DNA of 64,000 bases. It comes from Marinifilum caeruleilacunae (GTDB lineage Bacteria > Bacteroidota > Bacteroidia > Bacteroidales > Marinifilaceae). A program made the position numbers and the translations under genes. The stretch spans positions 33-64,032 of the forward strand of contig NZ_RZNH01000020.1 in assembly GCF_013141825.1 (NCBI RefSeq), given 5' to 3'. The notes beneath the pieces are model-generated. The model made no database searches. It was not told where the DNA came from and saw nothing but the letters and a program-made list of their open reading frames with translations. Position 1 is the first letter of the stretch. Each line of letters begins with the position of its first letter. This document shows, in pieces, positions 1 to 9,733 of this stretch.

Positions 1-40
1 ATTACTACAATAATATTAGAATAAAGACTCATTTAAACGG

Positions 41-69
41 ATTGAGTCCGGTAAAATACCGAACTCAAT
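41..69 (-). terminator. Imperfect hairpin downstream of the dipeptidase gene
   Basis: A 29-base inverted repeat forms a 12-bp stem with one C/A mismatch and a three-base loop. It lies about 80 bases beyond the stop of the minus-strand dipeptidase gene. The following minus-strand bases are only moderately T-rich, so a terminator role is plausible but not certain. Confidence 0.35.
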
Positions 70-151
70 ATCATTAACTTATTTTATAACCGTCCAATAT
101 TTGGGGTTCACTTCAGATAAGTAAATGGCTTCCTTTTATCTTTTTAATGGC

Positions 152-1765
152 TTAGAATCCCAATCCGAATTTTCCCCAATATTCATTTTCAAGCTCTTTC
201 CAACGTAACATTGTTGCACCGGTAAAATCTTTTGTAAACTTATTCAAAAGCTCTGTTGCTTCTTCTTTCTTTCCTTCTTTCAGAAGTTTTTCGATTTTCG
301 CCTCGAAATACTCAGCATCATCAAAACCTTTGTCTTCAAAGTAAGCAACTTCTTCCATCATGCCTTTTCTGGTATTCTGCCACTGCAAGGTAGCCAACTT
401 ATTGGCTTTACGATATTGCCAGATGGCTGCATCTTCGCGATAACGTTTTTGTCCACAATAGTTAAAGCTCTCAGGTAATTCTGTTGTACCAGAATAGATA
501 GGTACACGTGGACTTTGGCCCGGGTTATCGAATGAGAACCAAGCTCTACCACCAATTTCATCAGGCAACCAACCTCTTAACTGAATAATGTGTGAATAAG
601 AACACCATGCAACAGCAACCGTTCTCTGATACTCAACACTACCCTCTTTCAGGTAATTGTTCAAGTTTCTGGAATCTCTGGTTGGCCAAGGGTGAGCATT
701 AGGAGCAATTACTGTATCGGCACCAATCTCTTCTTTCTTATCGTTGTATTTTTTCTTAATAACCTTTAAGTTTTGAGTCATATCATACTCAGTTCCTTCA
801 TATGTTTCACGATACAGCGCAATTACGTCACGTACAGAAACTTTTTTATCCGGTTTAACCGAGAAAGGAAGTTCGTCTGCCTCAAAATCTAAATTTAATG
901 ATGGTGCCAAAGCATTTAGAATGAAAAATTCACGAATCTTGAATGGTTTTTCAACCTTACCATATGCTTTCCAGAATTTAAATTCTTCTTTTCCATCCCA
1001 TCTTCCAAGCTCTTTAGCTACAGAAAAAACATTATCGGAATACATGAAATAATCCTTGTTCTTCTTATCGATTTTTCCAATTCTTGCAATATTTGCCGAT
1101 ACCCCAACATGATCATCCGGAATACGCTGAGCAGCCCAAACACCCCCGATATTATCAGGACCTTCACCGAAAATCTCCAACTGCCATACTTCATTTTTGT
1201 CGGCTATGGTGATACACTCACCCCAATCGCCATATCCATATTCCTTAATCAGTTCACCAATTAGTTTGATGGCATCGCGAGCAGTTGAACAACGCTGTAA
1301 AGCAATTCTTTCCAACTCTTCAATCAGGAACATTCCTTTTTCGTTTACAAGTTCTTTTGGACCAACAATAGTAGTTTCGCCAATTGCCAGCTGTTTTTCA
1401 TTTAAACATGGGTAAGCCGTATTTAAATAAGCAAAGGTCTCTTTTGCTTGTGGAATGCTTCCGACTACGTTCATTTTTCGTCTGTCCCAGGCGGTTTCTG
1501 TTTTCAAACTTCCTTTGTAAACATCCATGGTAGTATCGTTCTCAAACTTTTGCCCTTTCTCTACTTCCAACCATGTTCTGTATCTTCCGTCGCAGGTATG
1601 ACTTGTAATGACAGAACCGTCGGTTGAGGCTTTCTTACCTACCAAAATACTGGTACAACTTTCTCCAAAAAATGGATCGTTTACCTGATCTAATACTCCT
1701 TGCGCAACAATACTTGCCGGGTACATTGTTAGCAAGGCAAATACTGCTAATAATAACTTCTTCAT
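152..1765 (-). CDS. Secreted C69-family dipeptidase
   Basis: This 537-residue protein looks like a peptidase family C69 (U34) dipeptidase, an N-terminal nucleophile hydrolase that cuts dipeptides. A hydrophobic signal peptide of about 22 residues ends near AQG. The segment GESCTSILVGKKASTDGS (Cys37) matches the family, where an N-terminal-region cysteine becomes the nucleophile after processing. The conserved TRDSRNLNNYL and WCSYSHIIQLRGW blocks and the C-terminal helical tail also fit. The short segment between signal peptide and Cys37 would have to be removed for activity, as in other exported members. It is a single gene with no obvious operon partner, and the upstream gap shows no clear promoter match. 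Periplasmic or secreted peptide scavenging is the likely role. Confidence 0.9.
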   Translation of the reverse strand: MKKLLLAVFALLTMYPASIVAQGVLDQVNDPFFGESCTSILVGKKASTDGSVITSHTCDGRYRTWLEVEKGQKFENDTTMDVYKGSLKTETAWDRRKMNVVGSIPQAKETFAYLNTAYPCLNEKQLAIGETTIVGPKELVNEKGMFLIEELERIALQRCSTARDAIKLIGELIKEYGYGDWGECITIADKNEVWQLEIFGEGPDNIGGVWAAQRIPDDHVGVSANIARIGKIDKKNKDYFMYSDNVFSVAKELGRWDGKEEFKFWKAYGKVEKPFKIREFFILNALAPSLNLDFEADELPFSVKPDKKVSVRDVIALYRETYEGTEYDMTQNLKVIKKKYNDKKEEIGADTVIAPNAHPWPTRDSRNLNNYLKEGSVEYQRTVAVAWCSYSHIIQLRGWLPDEIGGRAWFSFDNPGQSPRVPIYSGTTELPESFNYCGQKRYREDAAIWQYRKANKLATLQWQNTRKGMMEEVAYFEDKGFDDAEYFEAKIEKLLKEGKKEEATELLNKFTKDFTGATMLRWKELENEYWGKFGLGF

Positions 1766-2012
1766 TGGTTTGTTGTTTTAATGTGTTCTTATACGACTTT
1801 ATACCCTATTATACATCTTCGTATAATCTCGATAGTTTGCTTACACTCAATCAAAAGAAAAGCTTCGAATGATTCATTTGGCAAGCCATCGATATCAGAT
1901 TTAAAATTGAGTCCTAAAATTAATTTATTCTGCGATATTATATAGAAAATGTGAACTATTTAAAAACAGTAAAGAAAGCAATCGCTCTTTCATCCATGTA
2001 AAAATCAGTTTG

Positions 2013-2020
2013 TACCTTTG
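2013..2020 (+). promoter_or_regulatory. Bacteroidota -7 element (TACCTTTG) for truA
   Basis: TACCTTTG matches the TAnnTTTG -7 consensus and ends 18 bases before the ATG at 2039, implying a very short 5' leader. It also supports the ATG at 2039 over the in-frame TTG at 2018, which lies inside this promoter element. Confidence 0.6.
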
Positions 2021-2038
2021 AACACAAATTCAAAATTG

Positions 2039-2893
2039 ATGTCGAAACACAGGTATTTTTTCCATATCGCCTATAAAGGCAGCGAATACAGAGGTTGGCA
2101 AAAGCAAGTTAATGCCAAAAGTGTACAGGAAACCATTGAGGAGGTCCTTAGTAAATTCCTGAAAGAGAAGGTTCATTGTATTGGCTGTGGGAGAACCGAT
2201 GCTGGTGTTCATGCCTCGCAATACTATTTTCACATTGATGTGAGCAGGGAAATTTCTCAAAATCTACTTTTTGCCTTCAATCGAATGTTGCCACCAGATA
2301 TTTCTATTTTCGACTTCAGAAAGGTAGAGGCAAAGAATCATGCCCAACACAGTGCAAATTTAAGAACCTACAATTACTTTATTCACATCAGTAAAAATCC
2401 TTATTTAGGTGATATCAGCTCCCTTTATTCGCTCGATCTGAATTGCGAAAAAATGCAAGATGCAGCAAATCTACTGGTAGGCGAGCAAGATTTTCGAGCA
2501 TTCTGTAAAACGCCCGACCGCCACAATCATACTATCTGTAAGATGGAGAAAGTTCAGCTTTATCAAACCATCGATCGTCAGTTTTTTCGCATCGAATTCA
2601 AAGCCAATCGTTTCTTAAAAGGAATGATTCGAATTATTGTCCATCAATTATTGGAAGTAGGACAAGGTAAATTGAGTGTAGAAGAGTTTAAAAATCAGCT
2701 CAATCGTATGATCACACCCAAGCCATTGGTTTTTGCTTACCCACAAGGCTTGTATCTTTCAGAAATTAAATATCCATTTATTTCGAATGAATGTGTAAGC
2801 AACCAGTGCTTACTGCTCGATTTAAAAGAGTGGATTGCTGTATCAACTAGTTCGCATATTTCTCCAACTTCAGATACAACTCTTCCGGGTTAA
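2039..2893 (+). CDS. truA: tRNA pseudouridine synthase A
   Basis: TruA isomerises uridines 38-40 in the tRNA anticodon arm to pseudouridine. The 284-residue protein contains the catalytic aspartate in CGRTDAGVHA (Asp54) and the early YKGSEYRGWQ motif. Downstream it has the RTYNYFI block and FKANRFLKGMIRIIVHQLLE, both typical of TruA. I chose the ATG at 2039 because the longer frame begins with TTG inside a promoter match and adds seven unconserved residues. The 3' end runs 47 bases into the convergent histidine kinase gene, so the two transcripts would be antisense over that stretch. The C-terminal extension after the conserved core is somewhat longer than in most TruA proteins. Confidence 0.95.
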   Translation: MSKHRYFFHIAYKGSEYRGWQKQVNAKSVQETIEEVLSKFLKEKVHCIGCGRTDAGVHASQYYFHIDVSREISQNLLFAFNRMLPPDISIFDFRKVEAKNHAQHSANLRTYNYFIHISKNPYLGDISSLYSLDLNCEKMQDAANLLVGEQDFRAFCKTPDRHNHTICKMEKVQLYQTIDRQFFRIEFKANRFLKGMIRIIVHQLLEVGQGKLSVEEFKNQLNRMITPKPLVFAYPQGLYLSEIKYPFISNECVSNQCLLLDLKEWIAVSTSSHISPTSDTTLPG

Positions 2894-4985
2894 TTGGCTT
2901 AGTCACAAAATCAGTCATGCCTGAACCAATTACCTTAGCTCGAATTTCGTTAAATGCCGAGGCTGTAACAGCAATAATAGGTATTCTTTTGTACTTCTCA
3001 TCTTTAAGTTTTCGAATATTCTGAGCAGCATCGTAACCATCCATTACAGGCATTTGCAAATCCATTAGAACCATATTGTAATCTTCTTCTTGCACTTTCT
3101 CTAATGCAATTTTCCCATTTTTTGCAATTTCATAAGTTACATCCCATTTTTTCAAAAATTGCTTGATGATCAGTACATTCATAGGATTGTCTTCGGCAAC
3201 CAATACATGCATGCCTTTAATTCTTTCACAATCAGTAAAGTGTTCATCGGTAAAGGTCACTTTTGGTTTTGATTGGATACTGATTTTTAGGTCAACATTT
3301 ACAAAGAAAGAAGTTCCTTTACCCGCTTCGCTTTCCACATTAATATTACCATTCATCAGCTCCACCAGTTTTCCTGTAATGGCAAGTCCTAAACCTGTTC
3401 CACCATACAAACGTGTGGTATTGGAATCTGCCTGTGAAAATGATTCAAAAATCTGATCTTTTTTATCCAATGGTATACCAATTCCGGTATCGCTAATTTC
3501 AAACTGAAGTTTCACTCTGTCATCTGAATTTCCTTTAAAATCAGCTTTCAATGTGACTCTTCCCTGATCGGTAAATTTGATAGCATTGCAACAAAGGTTG
3601 GTGATAACTTGTGATAGCCTGGTAGGATCACCTGTGAGGTGAGCCGGAATTTTTGGATCAACCTCAACAATAAAATCCAGATTCTTCTCTTTTGCTTTCA
3701 TGTAGAATCCCGCAGTTATATTGTTGATGAAGTTTCTAAAGTTAAAATCGATATTCTCTAACTCAATTTTACCGGCCTCAATCTTACTAAAGTCTAAAAT
3801 ATCATTTATCAAAGTAAGCAAGTTATCAGCCGAAAGCTTTAAAATATTTAAATTGCTCAACTGGTCTTCCCTTGGATTATTTTCTGACAACAAGTGAGTT
3901 ACCCCAATTACAGCATTCATTGGAGTACGAATTTCATGCGACATGGTAGAAAGAAACTGGGCTTTGGCTTTGGTAGCTTCTTCGGCTTTTTCCTTGGCCA
4001 TAATTAACTCCGATTCTACCCTCTTTCGTTCCGACAAGTCGTTTAGAGCAACAAAAAGGATATTCCCTTCGGCCAACTGAACTGGATTCAAACTCACCTC
4101 TACAGGGAATTCGCTTCCATCTTCCTTAATATGCATCCAGTCGAATTTATTGAAACCCTTATCGCGAGCTTCACGAATCACTTCCATTGCTTTGTCCGAT
4201 GATTTCATTCCATCGGGCTGAAATTCCGGTGAAAAATCACGTACAAACTTTCCGATAAAATTTTCACGTTTTTCTACGCCATACAAATCCAGACAAGCCT
4301 GGTTACAATCCAGGAATCTTGATTCTTTGATAATTAAATAAGCCACCGATGATTTCTCAAATATCAATCTAAATTTTTCGGCCGTTAAATTCTTTTCCTC
4401 TTCAAGGCTTTTGCGTTCCGAAATGTCTTTTATAAATCCTGATAATCCCGTGGCTTTACCGTCTTCACCAATTATTAATCGTTCTTCAATCTCGCACCAC
4501 TTGTAGCTTCCCGATTTGGTTACAAAACGCACTTCGAAATGATTGGTTTTTTCCTTGTGCTCAAGCAAATACCTTAATTTTAATTTGCACAATTCAATAT
4601 CGTCGGGGTGCACAAATTCAAAAACATTGGTACCAATACTCGACCACAAATCAAAGCCGGTAATCTTTGTCCATGCCGGATTCAGATACATCCATTCGCC
4701 TTCGATATTTGCCTGAAATATAATTTCATTAATATTATCTACTATTGATTCCAATCTGGAACTGGTAGATTCTATTTCACGACTTTTAGATTCGATTCTA
4801 CGTTCGAGCTCCCGATTTGCATTAAACAATTCCTGTGAGCTCTCTTCCAGAATATTTTCAATTTGCTTGATATCAGAATCAAAATCAACATATGCATCAT
4901 TGATCACCTCAAGAAAACCTTTCATTTTTTCCTGATCATCTTCTGATAAAAACTTACGTATTTGCCTTTTTAATAATCGATGCAT
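2847..4985 (-). CDS. PAS-PAS hybrid sensor histidine kinase with receiver domain
   Basis: This 712-residue protein lacks an obvious signal peptide or membrane helix, so it is probably cytoplasmic. In order it has an N-terminal coiled coil (about residues 40-90), a first PAS/PAC unit (about 85-195) and a second PAS (about 205-325). These are followed by a HisKA domain with the phospho-accepting histidine in [16 protein letters not shown], an HATPase domain with NLCCNAIKF and GGTGLGLAI, and a C-terminal receiver with the acidic pocket AEDN and the acceptor Asp in VLMDLQMP. The gene begins 4 bases after the FIST gene, so the two form an operon in which FIST is a likely signal-input partner. No output regulator is adjacent; phosphotransfer beyond the fused receiver is unresolved. 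Confidence 0.93.
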   Translation of the reverse strand: MHRLLKRQIRKFLSEDDQEKMKGFLEVINDAYVDFDSDIKQIENILEESSQELFNANRELERRIESKSREIESTSSRLESIVDNINEIIFQANIEGEWMYLNPAWTKITGFDLWSSIGTNVFEFVHPDDIELCKLKLRYLLEHKEKTNHFEVRFVTKSGSYKWCEIEERLIIGEDGKATGLSGFIKDISERKSLEEEKNLTAEKFRLIFEKSSVAYLIIKESRFLDCNQACLDLYGVEKRENFIGKFVRDFSPEFQPDGMKSSDKAMEVIREARDKGFNKFDWMHIKEDGSEFPVEVSLNPVQLAEGNILFVALNDLSERKRVESELIMAKEKAEEATKAKAQFLSTMSHEIRTPMNAVIGVTHLLSENNPREDQLSNLNILKLSADNLLTLINDILDFSKIEAGKIELENIDFNFRNFINNITAGFYMKAKEKNLDFIVEVDPKIPAHLTGDPTRLSQVITNLCCNAIKFTDQGRVTLKADFKGNSDDRVKLQFEISDTGIGIPLDKKDQIFESFSQADSNTTRLYGGTGLGLAITGKLVELMNGNINVESEAGKGTSFFVNVDLKISIQSKPKVTFTDEHFTDCERIKGMHVLVAEDNPMNVLIIKQFLKKWDVTYEIAKNGKIALEKVQEEDYNMVLMDLQMPVMDGYDAAQNIRKLKDEKYKRIPIIAVTASAFNEIRAKVIGSGMTDFVTKPINPEELYLKLEKYAN

Positions 4986-4989
4986 ACAC

Positions 4990-6126
4990 TTACTTTTCAG
5001 AAATTGTTGTGATTGTCATGGTCTGATTATGCAACATACATGGCGTATTTTTGCGGAATGGAGAAATTTCTCCATAAGAGTAAAATCCGGTAATACATAC
5101 ATCATTACCTATCACATCAGAAACAGCCTCTACTTCTTCTTCTATCAGTTGTTTTAGTACAAGTTTACGTCCAACGCAGCTAATTAATATGGCCAACTCA
5201 GCCTTGCCTTTAGGCAGTAATTCCGTAGTGGTTATGGCCGAATTTTCGGCTCCGTTAATCAATCGGTCAACATTAGCTTTCATTAACTTCACATAGGAAC
5301 CTTCCGGGATATTTCCTGCAAAAGTCATAGACTGATCTTCTTCATTCACTCCTAAAATGGTACGCACAACTGGTTCCTGTACTCCATTTTCTCTAAGGCT
5401 TAAAGGAAATAACAAGCCTGCCGCCGGTAATCCTTCCGCCCTTTCTCCTAAAAATTGTTTGTACAATTGCAATGCTGGTTTTCCATCTAACTCGTATAAA
5501 ATATTGGCTTTCGATTTTGTCACCAATCTTTCCAGTCCGAAGCTATCCCAACCTCCGTTTGATCCGTAACCAACAGAGATCCTGTCACCATAAAATCCCA
5601 AAGCAGCAATACAATTCTTTATGGCTTTACCATGTCGATCGAACACAACTGTTTCGTTAAAATCGGTTCCATCTCCTGCCAAACCACCTGTAATGGTTAC
5701 TCCTTCTGGTAACTCATCATCTAAACCTTGTACCAATTCAGCACCGTTAATATTTAAACCATCCGATAAAATCATAACATGTTTTAGTTGCTCTTTATCG
5801 AATTGTTCCAATAAACTTGATCCCAACTGATGATCATCAATTTGATTATCGATTGAAATGGATTCCATTTTTACTTCGGAACACTCCAATTCAACCGCGG
5901 TTAAAACAATACTGTCGTCTACCACTTCGACATCCGAAATTTCTCCTGACGATGAGCAGCCAAATAAGATTGCACCCGGAAAAGTATCAATTAGCATTTC
6001 TGATAGGCTATTCTCTACCAACATGTTTCTCGACCCAAAGAGAAAAATTAAATTCGGTTTTATCCGGATATTTTTTATGCGATCAAATTCCTCTTTCGAT
6101 TGTAATAACAGTTTGTCAATTTTCAT
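4990..6126 (-). CDS. FIST-domain signal transduction protein
   Basis: The 378-residue protein matches the FIST N plus FIST C architecture, a sensory module thought to bind small ligands such as amino acids. Diagnostic stretches are GAILFGCSSSGEISD near residue 50, ITGGLAGDG in the middle, and the C-terminal ISCVGRKLVL and GFYSYGEISPF blocks. There is no signal peptide, so it should act in the cytoplasm. It is the first gene of a two-gene operon with the PAS hybrid kinase and is separated from it by only four bases. FIST proteins are often encoded beside signal-transduction enzymes, so it probably feeds ligand information to that kinase (inference). Confidence 0.9.
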   Translation of the reverse strand: MKIDKLLLQSKEEFDRIKNIRIKPNLIFLFGSRNMLVENSLSEMLIDTFPGAILFGCSSSGEISDVEVVDDSIVLTAVELECSEVKMESISIDNQIDDHQLGSSLLEQFDKEQLKHVMILSDGLNINGAELVQGLDDELPEGVTITGGLAGDGTDFNETVVFDRHGKAIKNCIAALGFYGDRISVGYGSNGGWDSFGLERLVTKSKANILYELDGKPALQLYKQFLGERAEGLPAAGLLFPLSLRENGVQEPVVRTILGVNEEDQSMTFAGNIPEGSYVKLMKANVDRLINGAENSAITTTELLPKGKAELAILISCVGRKLVLKQLIEEEVEAVSDVIGNDVCITGFYSYGEISPFRKNTPCMLHNQTMTITTISEK

Positions 6127-6235
6127 ATGTCAGTATATAAGTAGTAGTCGTTTAAATCAATTTTTTATTTACTGATAGAATTTTATCAGCTATTCGTCAA
6201 CAGTTTAATACGATTCATAACATATACTGTTACAT

Positions 6236-6301
6236 AATTCGACGAGTTTTTTAGAATTTATGCCTATTTTTGAATACTATAAATATAAATTCGACGAGTT
6301 T
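6236..6301. repeat. Two copies of a 14-base direct repeat (AATTCGACGAGTTT)
   Basis: The same 14-mer occurs at 6236-6249 and 6288-6301, exactly 52 bases apart (about five helical turns), in the divergent region between the FIST operon and the penicillin-binding protein gene. One copy lies on each side of the candidate -7 element at 6265. This looks like an operator pair, but no regulator can be assigned. Confidence 0.55.
6265..6272 (+). promoter_or_regulatory. Candidate -7 element (TATTTTTG) for the class A PBP gene
   Basis: TATTTTTG fits TAnnTTTG and lies 87 bases before the ATG at 6360. No clear -33 partner was found, and AT-rich DNA makes chance matches likely. Confidence 0.35.
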
Positions 6302-6359
6302 CATATAATCTTTGAAGTAATTATTCGTTGATAATAGAATACCACCTTTTATATACAGT

Positions 6360-8762
6360 ATGGTAAAGTCAAGAAAAACAAGTAACAAAAAGACAACATC
6401 AAAGAAAAAAGTAGCGAAAAAACGGAAATCAAAAAAAAGAAGCTTCAAATCTTATATCATTCGCTTTGGTTTGCTGTCGATAGCACTTCTTGTTGTTGCG
6501 CTTGGATTATTATTCTCTAGCGTTTATTTAGGTTTCTGGGGCAAATTGCCCGATTATTATACACTCAGAAATATTAAAAATGCCGATGCTTCAGAAATTT
6601 ATTCAGAGGATGGTGCCATATTGGGTCGGGTTTATTCCGAGAACAGAACCAATGTTAACTTTAAAGATATTTCGCCCAATGTAATCAACTCGCTAATTGC
6701 AACCGAAGATGCCAGGTTTTACGAACACCAGGGTGTTGATCAGAGAAGCATGTTACGAGTTCTCGTAAAATCGTTGATTATGGGCGACAGAAGTTCTGGT
6801 GGTGGAAGCACATTAAGTCAGCAATTGGCTAAAAACTTATATCCGCGTAAGCGTTATGGTGCATTAACAATGCCGATTAATAAAATTCGCGAAGCCATTA
6901 CAGCCTCAAGACTGGAAAAAATCTACTCTAAAAAAGAGATTCTTCAATTGTATTTAAATACGGTATCTTTTGGGGAAAATGTGTTTGGAATTGAAAGTGC
7001 CTCGCGACAATTTTTCAGTAAACCGGCATCGGCATTAAAAACTCATGAATGTGCCGTTTTAATAGGAATGCTGAAAGCTCCAACCTACTATAACCCGCGT
7101 TTACATCCAGAAAGATCAAAGCAGAGGCGAAATGTGGTCTTGAACCAAATGGCCAAATATGAATACATTTCGGACAACAAAGCCAAGCAGTTAAAAAAAT
7201 TACCTTTAGGATTGCAATACAATAACCAGGCTTCAAGAGTTGGCCTGGCGCCTTACCTTAGAGAAAAAATCAGGATCGAAGCCAATCGTATTCTAAAAGA
7301 TTATCCAAAGGAAGATGGAAGCTATTACGACATTTATAAAGATGGTTTAAAAATTACTACAACACTTGACTCCAAGTTGCAGGCTTATGCAGAACAATCG
7401 GTTGGCGAACATCTGAAACAATTGCAAAATTTATTTTACAAGCACTGGGGAAATTCCAAACCCTGGGACAATAAAAAGGAGATCTTAAGTGATGCCAAAC
7501 GCAGGTCGGAACGATATAAAAAGTTGAAAAAGGCAGGCAAATCGGAACAGGATATCAACAAAATTTTCAATAAAAAGGTAGACATGAAAATTTTCACCTG
7601 GGCAGGTGAGAAAAATGTAAACATGTCGCCCAACGATTCGATCAAACACTACGTTCAGTTATTGAACACTGGCTTTTTAGCTATGGAGCCAAAATCAGGA
7701 AAAATAAAAGCCTGGGTCGGAGGAATCGATTTTAATCATTTCAAATACGATCATGTAACTGCTAAAAGACAAGTTGGTTCTGTGTTTAAACCTGTGGTAT
7801 TTTCGGCAGCTTTAGAAGAGGGTTTATCGCCTTTTGAGTTCTTCCCCAATGAGAGGAAAATTTACGAAGAATACGACAATTGGTCGCCTCGTAATGCCGA
7901 CAATATGTACGAAGGAAGCTATAGCATGGAAGGTGCCCTGGCCGAATCGGTGAATACCATTGCGGTGGATGTATTGTTGCAAACCGGAATTAGAGATGCC
8001 ATTGTTCTGGCAGAAGAAATGGGCGTTGAAAGTAATTTGCCTAAGGTTCCATCTTTGGCACTGGGAACGGCTAACATTTCATTGCTTGAAATGATGCAAG
8101 TATATGCCACTCTTGCCAACCGCGGAGTTCATGTTGATCCTTATTACCTGGTAAAAATTGAAGATAAGCGTGGTAATCTTATTGCGGATTTATCGAAAGA
8201 AAGAGAGGAAAACAGGTTTGTGATGTCGCCTCAAAATGCGGATATCATCAATCACATGTTACAGTCGGTGGTGAACCAGGGAACAGGAAAAACCTTAAGA
8301 AATATTTATGGACTGGAAGGTGATTTAGCTGGCAAAACAGGAACAACCAATTCTCATGCCGATGGCTGGTATATTGGCTACAATTCTCAATTGGTTGCCG
8401 GTGCCTGGGTTGGTGCAGACGATATGCGGGTTCATTTCCGTTCGCTCACATTAGGTCAAGGCGCGAGCATGGCTTTGCCGATTTACGGTAAATTTATGAA
8501 GAAAATCAGCAGAAATCGAAAATATACAAATTACAGCTATGCCAGCATTACCAAACCCGATCGTGAGATTCTTGCACAGTTGAATATTCCTCATTATGTA
8601 CCCAAAGATTCGGGCTTCTTACAAAAAATGTTTGGTGTTCAGGCCAGAGATCGAGATAAACTTATGGAACGTAAACTAAGACGTGAAAAAAGAAAATCTG
8701 AGAGAAAATCGATTTATCAGCGAATTAAAAACATTTTTAGAAAGAAGAAAGACAAGAATTAA
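6360..8762 (+). CDS. Class A penicillin-binding protein (PBP1A type)
   Basis: This 800-residue bifunctional enzyme polymerises and cross-links peptidoglycan at the inner membrane. It has a Lys/Arg-rich cytoplasmic tail (residues 1-30) and one transmembrane helix (about 31-58). The GT51 glycosyltransferase domain has catalytic Glu116 in ATEDARFYEHQGVD, plus SSGGGSTLSQQLAKNLYP and KKEILQLYLNTVSFG. The transpeptidase domain has Ser474 in GSVFKP (SxxK), SVN at 530-532 and KTGT at 659-662, so all three active-site motifs are present. The C-terminus ends in another very basic tail. Its stop codon overlaps that of the convergent CHAD gene by four bases. The upstream region holds a 14-base direct repeat pair. 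Confidence 0.95.
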   Translation: MVKSRKTSNKKTTSKKKVAKKRKSKKRSFKSYIIRFGLLSIALLVVALGLLFSSVYLGFWGKLPDYYTLRNIKNADASEIYSEDGAILGRVYSENRTNVNFKDISPNVINSLIATEDARFYEHQGVDQRSMLRVLVKSLIMGDRSSGGGSTLSQQLAKNLYPRKRYGALTMPINKIREAITASRLEKIYSKKEILQLYLNTVSFGENVFGIESASRQFFSKPASALKTHECAVLIGMLKAPTYYNPRLHPERSKQRRNVVLNQMAKYEYISDNKAKQLKKLPLGLQYNNQASRVGLAPYLREKIRIEANRILKDYPKEDGSYYDIYKDGLKITTTLDSKLQAYAEQSVGEHLKQLQNLFYKHWGNSKPWDNKKEILSDAKRRSERYKKLKKAGKSEQDINKIFNKKVDMKIFTWAGEKNVNMSPNDSIKHYVQLLNTGFLAMEPKSGKIKAWVGGIDFNHFKYDHVTAKRQVGSVFKPVVFSAALEEGLSPFEFFPNERKIYEEYDNWSPRNADNMYEGSYSMEGALAESVNTIAVDVLLQTGIRDAIVLAEEMGVESNLPKVPSLALGTANISLLEMMQVYATLANRGVHVDPYYLVKIEDKRGNLIADLSKEREENRFVMSPQNADIINHMLQSVVNQGTGKTLRNIYGLEGDLAGKTGTTNSHADGWYIGYNSQLVAGAWVGADDMRVHFRSLTLGQGASMALPIYGKFMKKISRNRKYTNYSYASITKPDREILAQLNIPHYVPKDSGFLQKMFGVQARDRDKLMERKLRREKRKSERKSIYQRIKNIFRKKKDKN

Positions 8763-9562
8763 CTCTTTAAGAAGTTGGTTAGCATTTGTTGTTTAAAACT
8801 CTTAACGAAAGCATTCTTTTCGCTTCTGTTTTTATTTTTGATTTCACGAACCAATGATTTAAATTCTGGATTTGGAGCAAACTTTTGAATTTTGGCTAGC
8901 TTCTTATCCAGAACATCCCTATCGTGCCAATCGCCCAAAATGGTTTCGGTGTCGTTTACAATTTTGTATTCTCTTTCCAAATCAGGAGAGGTTTCAACAG
9001 CAATTAACAATTGAAGCAATGATTTAATAATTTTAAAAAACTTGCGGATATCATGGTAGTGTTCCTCTCCTCGCGATGAGGCCCACAATTTGTAAATCAA
9101 ATCAAGCTCATCATGGATAATTTTATCTGCTTTATCCCTTAAGTCAGGCGGTGTAATTTCATCTAAAACCTGGTACAGTTTAGCAATTCTTTTTTGAAAT
9201 TTTTCAGGTTTGAATTTCTCCATGGCCAAAACAAATTCCTGGGAAACCTGATCTTTGGTTTCTTCAAGAATCTTAACAACCTTCTCTTGATTTTTAATAT
9301 CGTGTTGTTCCACCAGTTTTTTACACACCTGTATCGTTCTTAAACGACCAGAATATTTAAAAATGGGTCGAAGTTGTTTTAATAATTTACCTACGATATT
9401 GGCCCCCAAATTTAATGCGTCTACCAACAAAAGCAGACTACGCATATTTTTAATATCAACACGTAATTTGTGAACATTCTCTTCATCCAGATTTTTGGCC
9501 TCTGTTAAGTGCGTTAAAAATCCATCAAACCTTTTCTTGTAAAATGCGCTTAATTTATTCAT
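8759..9562 (-). CDS. CHAD domain protein
   Basis: The 267-residue all-helical protein matches the CHAD domain, a family that binds inorganic polyphosphate through conserved histidines and basic residues. Supporting features are the early VHKLRVDIKNMRSLLLL, the GRLRTIQVCKKL segment and the later HYHDIRKFFKI and WHDRDVLDKKL segments. There is no CYTH triphosphate-tunnel domain fused to it or beside it, so it is a stand-alone CHAD protein. It converges on the PBP gene with a shared TTAA holding both stop codons. Cytoplasmic polyphosphate binding is the likely property; the physiological role is unknown. Confidence 0.85.
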   Translation of the reverse strand: MNKLSAFYKKRFDGFLTHLTEAKNLDEENVHKLRVDIKNMRSLLLLVDALNLGANIVGKLLKQLRPIFKYSGRLRTIQVCKKLVEQHDIKNQEKVVKILEETKDQVSQEFVLAMEKFKPEKFQKRIAKLYQVLDEITPPDLRDKADKIIHDELDLIYKLWASSRGEEHYHDIRKFFKIIKSLLQLLIAVETSPDLEREYKIVNDTETILGDWHDRDVLDKKLAKIQKFAPNPEFKSLVREIKNKNRSEKNAFVKSFKQQMLTNFLKS

Positions 9563-9685
9563 ATCACTACTATAAATCCCCTAACAATCATATACAAGAT
9601 ACACAAAATCAAATTATTAGTAAAATGTAATTTAAGAAAAGACTTTTTGTTTAATTTAAAATAATATTATTAAAATGATACAAAT

Positions 9686-9711
9686 AAAAAGGCCACCCAT
9701 AATGAGTGGCC
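9686..9711 (-). terminator. Intrinsic terminator after the ribbon-helix-helix gene
   Basis: Read on the minus strand, GGCCAC pairs with GTGGCC and continues through one G-U pair to a 9-bp stem with a 3-base loop, followed by five T residues. It closes the SPFH/RHH operon. Confidence 0.85.
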
Positions 9712-9733
9712 TCAGCATAAACAATGTATGTAT

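Noticed and set aside
2018-2038. TTG start giving a longer TruA
   Set aside because: The TTG lies inside the -7 promoter element and adds seven unconserved residues; ATG at 2039 fits the family.
5817-6175. Plus-strand frames opposite the FIST gene
   Set aside because: Shadow frames without conserved motifs; the minus-strand FIST protein explains the region fully.
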